From Helichrysum umbraculigerum (lineage: Eukaryota; Streptophyta; Magnoliopsida; Asterales; Asteraceae): a DNA stretch of 64,000 nucleotides. The stretch is taken from NCBI GenBank assembly GCA_949592205.1, contig CATIUR010000001.1:333752250-333816249 (forward strand), read 5' to 3'. How positions within the stretch are numbered: the stretch's first letter is position 1; each line of letters opens with the position of its first letter. The notes beneath the pieces were generated by a model that was given only the letters and a program-made list of their open reading frames with translations, made no database searches and was not told the DNA's origin. This document shows positions 31,139-43,295 of the stretch, piece by piece. Position numbers and translations under genes: made by a program.

Positions 31139-32338
31139 AAATTCTTCCGAGATGTCAAGAACTATTATTGGAACGATCCTTATCTCTTTAAGGTTTGACC
31201 CGATCAACTTATTCGAAGATGCGTCGATGGGAAGGAGGCAGAACTAATTCTACACCAGAGCCACCACGGACCTACTGGAGGACACCATGGCAACAAAATG
31301 ACTGCACGAAAGGTTTACGATGCCGGCTTTTATTTGCCAACCATATTCCGAGACGCTTGCGACCTGGTAAAGCGCTGTGATATTTGCCAAAGGCAAGGCA
31401 ATATCTCAGCCCGTAACGAAATGCCACTTACTAATATCCAGGCCGTGGAGATCTTTGATATCTGGGGATTAGATTTTATGGGACCATTCCCTAAATCTAA
31501 CGGCAAAGAGTACATCTTAGTCGTAGTAGACTACGTCTCCAGGTGGGCCGAAGCTCAAGCTTTTCCGACCAACGATTCGAAAGTAGTAACCCAATTCCTC
31601 AAAAAGTTGTTCAGTCGATTTGGAACTCCTAGGGTTATAATCAGTGACCGTGGCACGCATTTCTGCAATACTCAATTCATGCGAGTGCTGCAGCAGTATG
31701 GTGTCACTTACAAAACATCGACGACTTACCATCCACAAACTAATGGGCAAGCTGAAGCGACAAATCGGGCTTTGAAAAGGATATTGGAACGAACTGTCGG
31801 AAATCACGGGCATAGGTGGGCCGAAAAATTAGACGATGCGTTTTGGGCATTCAGAACTGCCTACAAAACACCATTAGGAACCACACCGTATCGGCTAGTC
31901 TACGGAAAGGCGTGTCACCTTCCAATTGAGTTGGAATATCAGGCATACTGGGCATTAAAACACAACAACTTGGAAATTTCAGCAGCTGGAGTAAAACGGA
32001 GAATGCAGTTGAATGAGTTAGCAGAACTAAGAGACCAAGCGTACGACAGTTCGCTGAGCTTCAAGGAGAGAACTAAAAGGGTCCACGACGCTAAGTTAAA
32101 GCCCTCTAGGTTCAAACAAGGAGATAAAGTGTTGCTCTTCAATTCGCGATTCAAGAAATTCTCCGGAAAATTCAAAAGTAGGTGGAGCGGACCATTCACG
32201 ATCTCAAAGGTATTTCCCTATGGCGCAATCGAACTCGAGGCTCCAGAAGGTAATTTTAAGGTTAATGGTCATCGCTTAAAGCATTATGTTGAGGACTTTC
32301 CCATCAGGGAAGACGTCTTCATCTTTGAACCTCCATGA
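31139..32338 (+). pseudogene. pol: Athila-1 pol: integrase
   Basis: It is in the same frame as the RT ORF. A second TGA lies at 31,196-31,198; from there the frame is open to the stop at 32,338, with the first Met at 31,298. The HHCC zinc motif (H in SHHGPTGGHHGNK, then CDLVKRCDICQ), the core with D in GLDFMGPFPK, D in IISDRGTHF and E in NGQAEATNRALK, and the C-terminal RWSGPFTISKVFPYGAIEL (GPF/Y type) are all present. There is no chromodomain, as expected outside the chromoviruses. The two TGAs, 60 nt apart, are the only breaks. Confidence 0.9.
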
Positions 32339-32631
32339 GTCTTCAAGAAAGGTACAAAGAGTCAAGCTAGAGACTCGTAAAACAAGCGCTCTTGGGAGGC
32401 ACCCCAAGCTTATCTTTACTTTTCTGTCAAATTTTTACTTCTTAGTTTATTTTTGTTAAGTATGATTATCTCTAACGAAATTTCAGGATTTGCTACAAAC
32501 TTCAAATTTTAACAAAATCAGAGATAAGAATGCAAATGCCAGGATTCTGATAACAGAAATCTTTATAAAACATCTTTGCACTGTCATCAAATCTCTGTGC
32601 ATTTGTATACATCATTTTATGCATTACCTGT

Positions 32632-32650
32632 TTATTTTGTTTGTTTCAGG
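32632..32650 (+). promoter_or_regulatory. Possible 3' splice site before Athila-1 ORF3
   Basis: A T-rich run ending in TTTGTTTGTTTCAG lies just before the ATG of ORF3 at 32,651. This is a good match to a plant 3' splice site. A spliced subgenomic mRNA for the ORF after pol is known for some envelope-bearing plant gypsy elements; here it is inference. Confidence 0.4.
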
Positions 32651-33310
32651 ATGGATAGCTCCAGTGACACCAGAGAGATCATAGCTGAGATACCACCGAT
32701 ACGTCGCAGAGATCGCAGATGAGGACGTAGAGCACGCAGGACCATGCCCACTATTAGCGAGGAGGACCTTACTGATGTCCCGATCACTCATGAGGAGCCA
32801 TCCGCTGAGAGACCCCCATCACCTGGCCGTCAGTCAGCTCCTGTACCCACTTTTGAGTACGGGATCACTCTAGCTGACCCTGCCGCAGTATGGGCTCTCT
32901 TTCGGACACTCCATCTTCAGCACGACACCATGTCCACCCTCTGTGTGCATGTAGGGCTTCCGAGGCCTTCTGACTGTCCGTTCCATCTAGGTCCGGACCC
33001 AGGACCATCTCGCCCGCCCTGGTCATTCTTCCCTCCTGCTGGACCGTTCACTGCTGGACCTTCCACTGCTCCGCCTGCTGCTGTTGATCCTGCTATGTCA
33101 TCAGGGAGTGCATCAGCAAAGCCTTCACCGACTGAGCAGTTGATGGCTATGTTGGATGTCTTTAGCCCACCTCACGCTCATGCTTCTGCTGGCATTACTG
33201 AGCCGAGCATGGATACCATTGAGGAGCCTGCACTATCACCCACCTCAGTCCTTGCTGATGCTATTGCTGCTTTCGATCCTGACAGCGATGATCTACTTGA
33301 TGACTTTTAG
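32651..33310 (+). pseudogene. Athila-1 ORF3, env position (Pro-rich)
   Basis: This frame after pol starts MDSSSDTREIIAEIPPI, has one TGA at 32,720-32,722, then is open for 188 codons from the Met at 32,744. The product is rich in Pro, Ser, Thr and Ala (RPPSPGRQSAPVPTFEYG) and has an acidic tail (DPDSDDLLDDF). I see no signal peptide, membrane segment or envelope feature, so the env-like position is the only link to env. It shows no similarity that I can see to ORF2 of Athila-2 and Athila-3. It may be a coding relic or part of a larger protein. Confidence 0.5.
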
Positions 33311-35297
33311 TTTATTTTATCTTATTTCAGTACTTAGATTTTTATAACTCTTTGTTATTTTCGAGATATTACGATGTGTTGATGTTTATTGCAGAACTTA
33401 GCTTATTGTGGAATGGATAATCTTACACGAGACTGGTCCTCCAATCCAGCAAATCACATGCACCATTTCTACACTAATCTGGTCATGTCCAGTAAACAGA
33501 ATGGGGAGTATTTTAAACCTTTCTCCGTTTTTGATGATTCTATGTTTACTTAAGTTTATGTGTTATAATCTATGCCACATCCAAACTTATCACTAAGTGT
33601 GGGATTCTAGCCCAATTCAACACTTAGGAAACATTTTCTTACATGTTCAAACTCTAAGTGTGGGATTTTAGTCGTAAAATCTCAACTCAAGAGAACATTA
33701 GGGACAATGTTCCTCTAAGTGTGGGATGGTAGGTATAGAATACCTTGGATAAACGGTTTTTATGTCTACATGGCATATCTGAGAAAATGTTCCCTAATTT
33801 TTTTTCAAATTCTTCAAAAATATTTTTCAATAAAACTAAAATATGAGCTAAATCTTGCGATTAAACTCTAAATTTTTGAGTTTTGGTATGCCTGAAAGAA
33901 ATCATTTTCAAAATATGAGGAAAATATTTCAAAAACTTAAGGAAATTAAGGTAGAAATTTCCTAAGCAAGAAACGACAATCTAAGAGGGGCATCGCATGA
34001 CTAGGCACATACAACCCAAATTTGCAGTGAGGTCTTGAGCCTTAAAAGCATTCATTTTTAATGCTACATTGTTCATTTCTTGTGTGTGCCGATGCATGTA
34101 TCTCTGAATTAGAACTTGCTCTTGACATACGCTTCGAGACCACATTGGTGTGTACCGTACGCGGTATAGGCGCAATTAGATGACCTTGACATTCCTTAGG
34201 ATTTGAACCCCTTTTTTAGCCTTCTCTTTCAAGCCCAAAACCCTTCCGATACTCATTTTTAGTATCGATGATCTGCCTAGAAAACCCTGTTAAGCCTAAA
34301 CCTTTTCATTTCTTCAAAAACCCTAATCATAAACCTACTTTCCCAAATTCCCAAAACCTTATCTTAGAATTTCTGAGGTTATGAAAAACATCTTGAAGAA
34401 AATCCAACTCGATTATCCTACTCGTTCGTGTTCTCCAAAAAGAATTAAACCTCTCTAAAAGTGCGGGAAAATTAGCACACAGGAGAGACAAAGAAAACAA
34501 CGGTGCGGGAAAATTAGCACCCAAAGAAAAGACTCGAATTGATCAAGATAAGAGAAAGGATTTCTGAAGGAGAAAAAGAAAAGAAATTATCCTCGGAAGC
34601 TCTCTGACAACGAAATTCTGAAAAAAAGAAAAGAAAAACAAAAAGCAGAAAAAGAAAGAAAAGAAAAGAAAATAAAAAGAAAATAAAGCTCGAGATGCTT
34701 CAGAGTATCAACCATAAAAAGGGAGATCCGATAGAAGACGAGTAGCTACTTCATCCGTTCTACAAATAAGTTTTTCATGATTCTTGGAAAGCCTGAGATA
34801 AGCAACACCCTTACAAACCAAAAATTCCCTTATCCATACCCCTTAACCCTCACAAAACATTACAACCCCCGAATGTCTTGGGATAATTAGCGCCGTTCTC
34901 ACCTAAGTGGTGGAGATCCGATTCTCGATCAAGCCTATGACGATGAGTACTGCATGACTGGCTTTATGAGCGATTTCGTTTGAACTAGATTGATAGGAAA
35001 CCCGATACACTATTGAGTGAATTGAGTGAATTGAGTGACCACCTTATGTGAGATCGCCTGGTCATGTATACTCCAAGATCACGAGAGTTGGAAAGTATGC
35101 CTATGAGAATCGCTTCTTGTTTCCGAAAGGATCATCTTACTTTTCCTTGGTTTCCTGAAACTATCTACTCATATGAGAAAACGGTGACCGATGGGGATGT
35201 CATAACTCTCCTCTAAAAATCTGTTTCTAAAAATGTTTTCAAAGGGGATGTTGATGAGTGTTGCTTGAGGACAAGCAACGTCTAAGTGTGGGATACT
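33311..35297 (+). other. Athila-1 noncoding 3' region with conserved signals
   Basis: There is no gene. CTAAGTGTGGGAT occurs at 33,593, 33,654, 33,715 and, as the terminal polypurine tract, at 35,282-35,294. Hairpins AACATT-AGGGAC-AATGTT (33,694-33,711) and GTTGCTTGAGGACAAGCAAC (35,260-35,279) precede the third and the terminal copy by 2-3 nt. Blocks shared with Athila-2 and Athila-3 lie at about 33,988-34,200 and 34,889-35,090. A purine-rich tract (AGAAAAGAAA-type) spans about 34,556-34,690. Confidence 0.85.
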
Positions 35298-37891
35298 TGA
35301 TGTGACCCAAAAAGTCATGTTTTTAAGAGTATATTTCCACACTTTTTGGACTATTCTTTGGTGAAAACATTTCAAAACCATCATTAATTACCAAAAATCA
35401 CCAAGGTAGTCTAAATATAGACGCTGCTGCAAAAATCGGTTAAAACATCCAAATAACACGCAAACCGAGGCAAAACAATCACCTTAAATTTTACGTTCTT
35501 AATATTCTTGTTGAAATAGATCTTAATTCATTATTTATGATTCCATAGGGAAATCCAAGACCGGAGGTGAAAGAATCAGAAGAAACGGATGAAAGACGGA
35601 GAAGATACAAGTCTAGAAGCACGCCGATCGTCATCCGGAACACGCAAAAGCTAAACATTTCCAAAATTGGCAAACTCAGTGCCATTAAAAGCGTAACGGA
35701 ATAACGAAGCCAACGGCGCAAGAATCAAGCAAATCGGAGCCCAAACGAAGAAGATACGGATGAACCAAGCAACCGAGGAACAAGCGGAGGCCAAACGGAG
35801 CACCAACCCCCCCTGGACACCTAGGTACCGTATACGGTACCCTAGGTGCCGTATACGGCCCTATGGGTGCCGTATACGGGGGTGTTTGCTTTGTGAGGTG
35901 CCGTTTGACCCCCCCTGGGTCCAGTAACCCCCGTATGCGCTTTGATGCTTGTTCTTTATGCTTTAGGACTTGTACCAAGCTTCAACCTCCTCATCTATAA
36001 ATAGAGGACTCCTCTCATTCATTCAACACACCTCATTTTCATTCTTTCATACTTTCTCTCTCTAAACTCTCTCTCTCTCTAGATTTAGGTTAGCATTCTC
36101 TCTCTAGCACTACTCTTAGGAGTTAGAGGAGAATTAGTAGGTTAGAGTAGAAGCTCTCAGTAGCTTTTGTACGGAGTTACTCTGAGACTTCAGATTTGTG
36201 AAGATTTGTCTGTATTACTCTCGTATTCAGGTTTAATACAATCTCTCGCATTTATTCTTTTAATTATGCTTTCTTATTATGCATGCTTAGGAATGAATGC
36301 TAGAATTATGCTAGGCTAGACAAATCAATGTTTGTTGTGATGTATGCAATGTTAGGATAGTTATGATATAATACACAATTGGGGATAACATCATTATGAA
36401 ACAATGGAGGTAATGTTATACGGCTTTCATTTGTATAGCGCCGGAATCATCACGAATGTGTGTAGTACGGAACGTGGAAGCTATGAAAGTCGTGGGCACA
36501 ATCCGTTGTGGAAATAATGATTCCCAATTGTGAACATACTGTTACTCTGTCTGTGTAAGTTTAAAACTGTTTGCAAACTTATAAGCTGAACCTCTGATTA
36601 TTTATCTATCCAACTTATGATGTGGTTTGTATCCTCCTCCCTAGAACCTGGCCAATTGCTAGAAGTAGGATTGCCAACTATTCTGTGTATGATGATCAAT
36701 GAACTCAACATGGTCATTGTTCCCTTGATTGAAACACATCCGAGGGACACGAAGCATAGGATTAGAGATAGATTAGGTTCATGTTTGTTTGTTGTGTATC
36801 TTTGGGACAACTTCCGGGATATTCATGATTTGATTATTAGGTCAGTTAATGTGATGGCTAGTGTTCCGTCCTATTGCATGTTCTTGTTTGATTGTTGCTT
36901 AGGTACTGCATGCTAGACATACGAAAACATTTTCACTGCCCTGCTGATTAGATTTTCATAAACATAATAAACATAATACAGATAGGTTAACATGTATGTA
37001 TTAGTTGTAATGATTGTATGATTAATGATGAACAATTCAGCTGACCGTTAGACAGATTATCCCAACCGGTTCCGCGGGTTAAACCCTGTTCATGTTATTG
37101 TTCACTGAACAATTCATGCCATGATACTAACGTCCTCCGGATGTCTGTAAATGGGGACCTGGATTAGAGGATAGTTGTCAGTTGAATTGGTCTGTACATT
37201 TGGGAGAACTTCCGGTGTACTGGACATTCTATAACTGCTATCCATGTGACATATTATATATCTGATTGCGGACAACTCTACGTTAGGTATATAGTAGGAT
37301 CATAGTTGTAGCTCATTAAGAAATACAGGAATATCTAGTGATAATCTGGAACCCTAATTGGTATAACAGAAAAGCTGTAAAACGCCCGAGTATCCGGTAT
37401 AGCGTTAACATACATACGTGGGAAACCGAGTAAAGGTCGTAGGCATAATACTTTATCTACCAATTAAGTTTCTATGACCTCACCGGATTAATCATCACAT
37501 CTAGTAAAATTATCCCTCATAACTATCCATCCAAATAACATTGCTGAAGTCACAGCAAACATATTCCTTATCTTGATTTCTCTGCGTACTCGGTACAAAC
37601 CCCTGTCTTTAATTTAGTTTTTAGTTTAGAAAACAAACCAACCTATCAAAAAAAGTATTAAAAATCCCATCTAAATTACAAAAGATAATTAATCCTCCTA
37701 GATTCCCATGCCCGTTGTAGTTTGAAGAACGACACCTGAGTCATACATACCGCTTACTGCCCTTTAGGTCTTTAAGTTGTATCAAAACTTAGGATACCCA
37801 GCATAACAAAAATAAAACACACTGTCCGCGCGCCCTTGCCGGAAGGTTCAACGACCGGAGTAAAATCCGACCGACCGCGGGGTGTACGACA
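35298..37891 (+). repeat. Athila-1 3' LTR
   Basis: This is the partner of 23,991-26,582. The palindrome GGTACCGTATACGGTACC is at 35,824-35,841 and the TATA box at 35,996-36,004. The LTR ends ACGACA at 37,891, followed by the CGTCC duplication. Confidence 0.95.
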
Positions 37892-37896
37892 CGTCC

Positions 37897-38648
37897 TTTC
37901 GTCTAAACTCACGTACTCGAGCTTCTCGATAATCTTGTAGGCGTGGTGTTCAATAGTGCAGTCGATGTAAAACCTATGTGGTGAGGTGTCATCGATGTGG
38001 TCGTTATCGGCTATGGAATCCATCAATCCTTTAAGATCATTCATCATCTGAATGTCTACTTCCTCCTCAGGGTTCCCAGATGCATAGTCCAAATTGTACC
38101 CTGTAAGAATGTAGCAAACTCATTTGCTGGTTAGAATATGGAAATGCGGACTTGATTAGGGCTTCGTAAACCTTGCCATATATGACCTTTTGTCCTTCGA
38201 AGAACTCCAGCTCGTCTGCAGTTGGTTCTTCATTATCAGAGTGTTCATGCAGGAGCTGAGTTGCTAGATTTTCGGCGAAGGCATGAATGTGGTTTTGTAG
38301 GAATTGAGGACTTCGAGAGTTATTAGCATGATAGACCGTGTATTCAGCCTCGATTTCTTCGATTAATTCTCTCTGCCGTGGAGTATACTCATTTGTTGAG
38401 TCTCTGATAACAGTCATTATCATACGAAAATCATCCTCAAATCTTTCGAGGGCACCGATCATCCCTTCATGAGTAGAGACGACCTGAACTTGGATGATCT
38501 CGAGAGGAGGGTTAGGAATGGCAGGAGATGCACGAAGGTGGATTGAGCAAAAATCTATCGGAATATCCATGAAGATAACGTCATCTTCGTCACTGTCCTT
38601 GGCTGGAGTATCCTGAGAGTCAGGGAACTCAACAGTATCGGATGGTGG
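37897..38648 (-). pseudogene. Athila-2 ORF2, N-terminal part
   Basis: It is in the same minus-strand frame as gag-protease, following a TAG at 38,649-38,651. It encodes a segment homologous to the start of Athila-3 ORF2: ADELEFFEGQKVIYGKVYEAL aligns with PAELQFCQQQKRTYARIYNTF, and the later MNDLKGLMDSI with MNDLTSLLGLL. Before that it has an extra repeat-like unit (EYTPRQRELIEEIEAEY). A frameshift near 38,095-38,105 moves the later part to another frame. The gene runs into the right edge of Athila-1 at 37,896 and resumes at 23,990. Confidence 0.78.
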
Positions 38649-38876
38649 CTAGGATGTGTCGATGATTTGTGATGTTGGCTGAGAAGAGTCCATCTCTATG
38701 TCTCTTTCATTCTGAGTGTCAGAATTACAATGAGAGTGATCAATCAATGGGTCTTTTTCTGAATCATCATCTGACAGAATGATTGGATTTTGAATGTACT
38801 CGAGTTGCATGATCTCTTCTGTCTGATGCTGAGAGTCAGGGAAGTACTCATGAGGTGGTGTAGATTGATATACGTC

Positions 38877-41312
38877 CTATTCTTCTGGTTCTTCCTCTTC
38901 TTGTTCTTTTTCGGATTCCTCTATTTCCTCTTCTGTCTCTGAGTCTTCCATCTCATCTTCTTCTGAGTCTGATTCTTCGGTTGCAGAGATAAGACAGGTA
39001 TGATCATCAGGTTCATATGAGTCTGAAGGCTCTGACTCGGATGTATCATCGTCTGAAGTGATTCTGCTAGTAGAGATTGTGTATATCTCAACATTCTCTA
39101 GTAGAGAACTATCGGCCTGGTCAACTTGGAAAGAAACGGTTTCTCCGTGTGCTCGAAGGCTAATAGTCTGCGAGTATACATCAATGATAGCGCGAGCAGT
39201 GTTCATGAAAGGCCTGCCTAGGATGATTGGTATATTGATATCTTCCTATATATCCATCAAAACAAAGTCAGTGGAAAAAAAGAATTTATCAACCTTAACC
39301 GTTATGTTTTCGGCTATTCCTCGTGGATATCGAATTGATTGATCAGCTAGCTGCACGCTCATCTCTGTAGGCTTAAGGTCTCCTAATTCTAATCTGACAT
39401 ATAGAGAATAAGGCATGAGATTGATGCTGGCTCCAAGATCGGCCAAGGAGCGGATCATGCCTGACTAATAGATGGAACAGGGCAGAGTAAAGCGACCAGT
39501 GTCTCCTAGTTTTTCGGGCAGGTTGCTTATGACGGCTGAATATTCCGCGTTCAGAGGGATTTTAGATACGTCGGGTATCTTATCTTTGGTGGAAAGCATT
39601 CGTCTAATGTACTTGGTGCTGGTAGGAATTCTAGACATGGTGTCTAAGAACTTTGAGACGAGTTTGAAGGAATTGACCTTGTACTTTTGTTTTAGACGAT
39701 TAGGGAATGGGATTCTCACTTCTCTTTCAGGAGTGGGTATGGATGGGGTCTCGCGTGTCTTCGGGATAGGAGTTTCTTCCTTCACCGGAGAAGGAGTATT
39801 AGGTTGACTCGGTATCACCTTTGGGTCTTTAGAGGTTACTTGTTTGTCCTCTTCTATGTGTGGGTTGTGAATGGTATTGCTGGGAAGGGTTCCTTGGGGT
39901 CTGGTATCAAGACGCTGAGCCAACTGACCGATTTGGTTCTCATGGATTTTAAGAACCGAGAGTTGGTTCCTAATGAATAGGTCATTCTGGTCTTGCCTAG
40001 CAGTGGTTTTCTGGTTGAATAGTGTCTGACCCTCGATAAATTTGGTGAGATTATCATCTTGACTAGTGATAGGCACAATGGTTTTTATGGTATCACTAGG
40101 TGAGCTGACATCTAGTGCAGTTAAGGATAAGGGTTGGTTGTAGGTAAGCTGTGGTTGTTGTGGGTAGGTTGGGTATCTTGGTTGGTATTTGGGTTGAAAG
40201 GTTGGTTGGTTATTTCATGGAGGAAATTGAGTGTTTCGAGTCCTAGGTGGAGAAGTTCGAGTGAAACCAGGTGGATTCTGTGGTCGAGCTGGGAATTGCG
40301 CGTAGTAGACCAGGCCGTCAGCTGGATCTTCGTACTCCACTTGATATTCTTCTGTGGGAAGGTGAGCACAGTTCTGGCAAGCCTGAACTTGGTGGATCTG
40401 CTGCGGTTGTTTCTTTAGCTCTCCCAACTGTTTCGTTAACGACTCAATCTGCTCACTTAAGGATTTGATCGTCTCAGGTTGGATTTGGTTGTAGGAGGAT
40501 AGAGGTAGTGATGAGGATTGCTCATCTGTCTTCTAGTCGTGATGGTGCATCATCATATTCTCGATCAGGTTCCAAGCTTCTTCGTCTGTGAGTTGAATGA
40601 AGTTGCCATGAGCAGCAGCGTCAAGGGTGATGCGGTGGTTTGGAACAAGACCGTTGTAAAACGTGCATAACTGGGCAATCTTTTCGAGTTGATGGTCTGG
40701 ACATTTCTTCATAAGGATCTTGAATCGTTCCCATGCCATGTAGATAGACTCATCATAAGCTTGATGGAAGTTTGTGATGTCATTCTTGGACTTGGTTTGT
40801 TTGGACGGAGGAAAGTATTTGGTTAGGAATTTGGTAGCCATATCCGTCCATGAGGTGACTGAGCCGGTCTCAAGTCCCTCAAACCATGTCTGGGCATGAA
40901 GAGCGAGAGAATAGGGGAACAAGTATAGGCGGACTACATCCTGCTCAACCCTGTTCTGCTTGTAAGAGTTGGAAATCTGAATGAATTTGTCGAAATGGGC
41001 GTTAGGGTCATCACGGGGTAAACCGTGGAATTGACAGTTGTCCTTGATAAGTTGAACGATGTGGTGTTTAAGTTCGAAAGATGCGCCTTCAATTACCGGA
41101 TAGCTGATGGGTCCTCCTCGTCCTTCGATAGACGGTTTGGTATGATCGGCGAGAGTGATCCGTGCGGCCATCTGTTGGAAGCGAGAGTGTCTTTCTTTGC
41201 GGATTGTTCGGACAATCGACTCAGGATCGGGCGTGAAAATGAGTGGTTCAGTTCTGGATGATCTGGTCGAACGTCGTTGTATGTTGTGGGAAGGAATTTT
41301 CGATTGGAACAA
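38877..41312 (-). pseudogene. gag-pro: Athila-2 gag and protease with several stops
   Basis: One minus-strand frame covers the Athila gag start (MAARITLADHTKP at 41,171; an earlier in-frame Met is at 41,312), the capsid core (WTDMATKFLTKYFPPSK, CTFYNGLVPNHR), the linker, and the protease (SLADLGASINLMPYSLY, then IPIILGRPFMNTARAIID). It ends in a Glu/Asp-rich tail (ESEKEQEEEEPEE). Stops interrupt it at 40,533 (TAG), 40,215 (TGA), 39,465 (TAG), 39,246 (TAG) and 38,877 (TAG), with no frameshift. Several fall where Athila-3 has Trp or Gln. The frame continues into ORF2. Confidence 0.88.
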
Positions 41313-41391
41313 GGAAAAGAAAACTACGGATATTTACAGGTGGTACTAAATAGAAAAGTTCGTCTAGATGCCTAAGAGTCTTACGATTGAT

Positions 41392-41409
41392 TCCCCGGCA
41401 GCAGCACCA
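41392..41409 (-). promoter_or_regulatory. Athila-2 primer binding site (degenerate tRNA-Asp type)
   Basis: TGGTGCTGCTGCCGGGGA on the minus strand lies six bases after the 5' LTR end. It matches the Athila-1 primer site except for a few central bases. Confidence 0.75.
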
Positions 41410-41415
41410 AAAACC

Positions 41416-43295
41416 TGATCGGGTCCCAGCGTTCGGTCAAGGAATCGCTTCCCTGTCGTTGCGGACCTTCCCGTCGGGACCGGTGATCGAGTGGGTGGTT
41501 TTAAATTTATATAGCTGGGGACCTAAGTTTTACTATAGCTAAGGGCAGTTAGCGATAAGTAATGACTCATGGTCGTTCTTAAGATCAACCGTATTGTGAA
41601 ACCAAGCAGTCAAGACGATCGATTCGATTTAGTAGGGTTTGTAAACAAGAGATTTGATTTTTGGTTTTTAATTACTTAGGTCCTAAATTAAACTAAATAA
41701 ACAGCAAAATAAAATTTTAGATGATAATCAGTATAGAGAGGAGTGTTTGTTGTGATTTCATTAGCCTTAAGGGGAGATGATATTTGGGTTGATGTTTTGA
41801 AAACGTTCTTTCTAAGTATTTGTATTCTACTTGTTTCAGATACTTATGGTGTAAACACTAGCACCCTACTATCTGATTTCTCAAACACTATGTCACTGAG
41901 TACTAGGCTATCATGAGTCTGATCAGATCAGGCTGCTCTACCCCCAACACTGTCTGTGAAGATAAGTGACCCTTCTTGGAGTTAACTCCTGGGTGCATGA
42001 ATAAGGTAACAGACCGATATTTAATTTCTGACCGTTCTTAACACCATAAAGTATTCTAATTCAAGTAGAGCATTTAAGACCTAATTCGGAAAGCGTCTGT
42101 TAACTTTTCATTGATGGTTTGTTAGGTTCAGAGCTGGTGGATGACCCAGTGCTGCTCAGAATGTATACACCGACGGCCGTTCCATAGCTAGGGTGTACAG
42201 GAACCATTCCAGAAGGAAGGTTCCGACACTTACACGAGGTACTAGGACGTTTTACGGCATTCCATGCCTTGCGTACTAATGCAAGTTAGAGTGTATACAC
42301 CGACGGCCGTTCCGTAGCTTCCATGCATTTGTACTACACCAGAGGTGGTTCCAGCACTATACTAAGTAATAGGACGTTTTACGGTGTTCCACGCGTATTG
42401 CACATTTAGGTCACTCTGAACCCGTTTAAACTCAGTTTGTATTAAAGCGTACCCATCTATGATATAAACCAGCCCTCACTTAATATTACCCAATAAATCC
42501 TTGATTAATTCACGTTGTACTATACATTAGTTTGACGGTATTTCCAAAGCTTCAAAATCAGACCATGCATAGATAGCACAGATAATTAATTACTCTCAGA
42601 ACAAGGTTCGCGACTCCTTGTCTTTCAGAGTTTTAACCACGTTTATTGGAGGAAAGGCGATAGATTTGAAAACAGTTTATAATCATAGATGAAAAGGTAA
42701 ACAGACATGGTTTTCAATTATATATTTATATTAACATCATCCCCCATTATAACGGCTAACTACATCACAACAAACACACAAGCTAACTACTCACTAATCA
42801 TGGTAACGAATCCTAAATCTAGCATAATAACAATAGCATGCATTATAACAGATAAGGAAAGAGATAACCATGACAAATGCGTAGTCTGAATATAAGCTGA
42901 AAGATTACAACGAGCAGAGCCTCGAATATTACAAAAGCACCCCTCCAAGTATCTCCAACAAATATTACAAAGTAGCCCCTCCGTTAGTCCCGTTAAATAT
43001 TAACGAGAAACTAACTTCTAACTAACTATCTAACTGACAACTAAACAAAGAGAAAGTGTGTGTGAAGTGAGTGTGTTGATGAATTGGTGATGATGAATGG
43101 TGTGAAATGAGGAGGTGAAAGCCTCTATTTATAGGCTTACAAGTTACAAATTTACACTCAACACCCTCGCTCCCAATTTGACACTAAAATACACTCTCGA
43201 GCTATGAAATTCAACACCAAAAGGGGCGTATTCGGTGGCAAATAGAACGTATTCGGTAGCAAACAGGGCGTATCCAGCACCATAGAGGGGGTATA
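41416..43295 (-). repeat. Athila-2 5' LTR, larger segment
   Basis: It corresponds to 18,634-20,540 of the other LTR. The TATA box (minus strand) is at 43,125-43,133. It is cut at the GTATA duplication of Athila-3 (43,291-43,295) inside the palindromic array; the remainder is at 53,141-53,625. Confidence 0.92.

Larger units (their letters stand above)
23991..37891 (+). mobile_element. Athila-1: gag-pro-pol Athila-type element (13,901 bp)
   Basis: LTRs lie at 23,991-26,582 and 35,298-37,891 (2,592 and 2,594 bp), nearly identical with scattered single-base differences. The target duplication CGTCC is perfect at 23,986-23,990 and 37,892-37,896. A tRNA-Asp primer site, gag, protease, RT, RNase H, integrase, a third ORF, a long 3' region and a polypurine tract follow in order. 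RT with FMDDF and the DLGAS protease identify the Athila branch of Ty3-gypsy. Coding frames carry a few stops and one frameshift, so this copy is not autonomous now, but the family encodes everything Athila-2 and Athila-3 lack. Confidence 0.96.

Noticed and set aside
31136..31198. Two TGA codons in Athila-1 pol as programmed recoding
   Set aside because: Two such codons 60 nt apart, plus a TAG and frameshift in gag, are better explained as ordinary decay.
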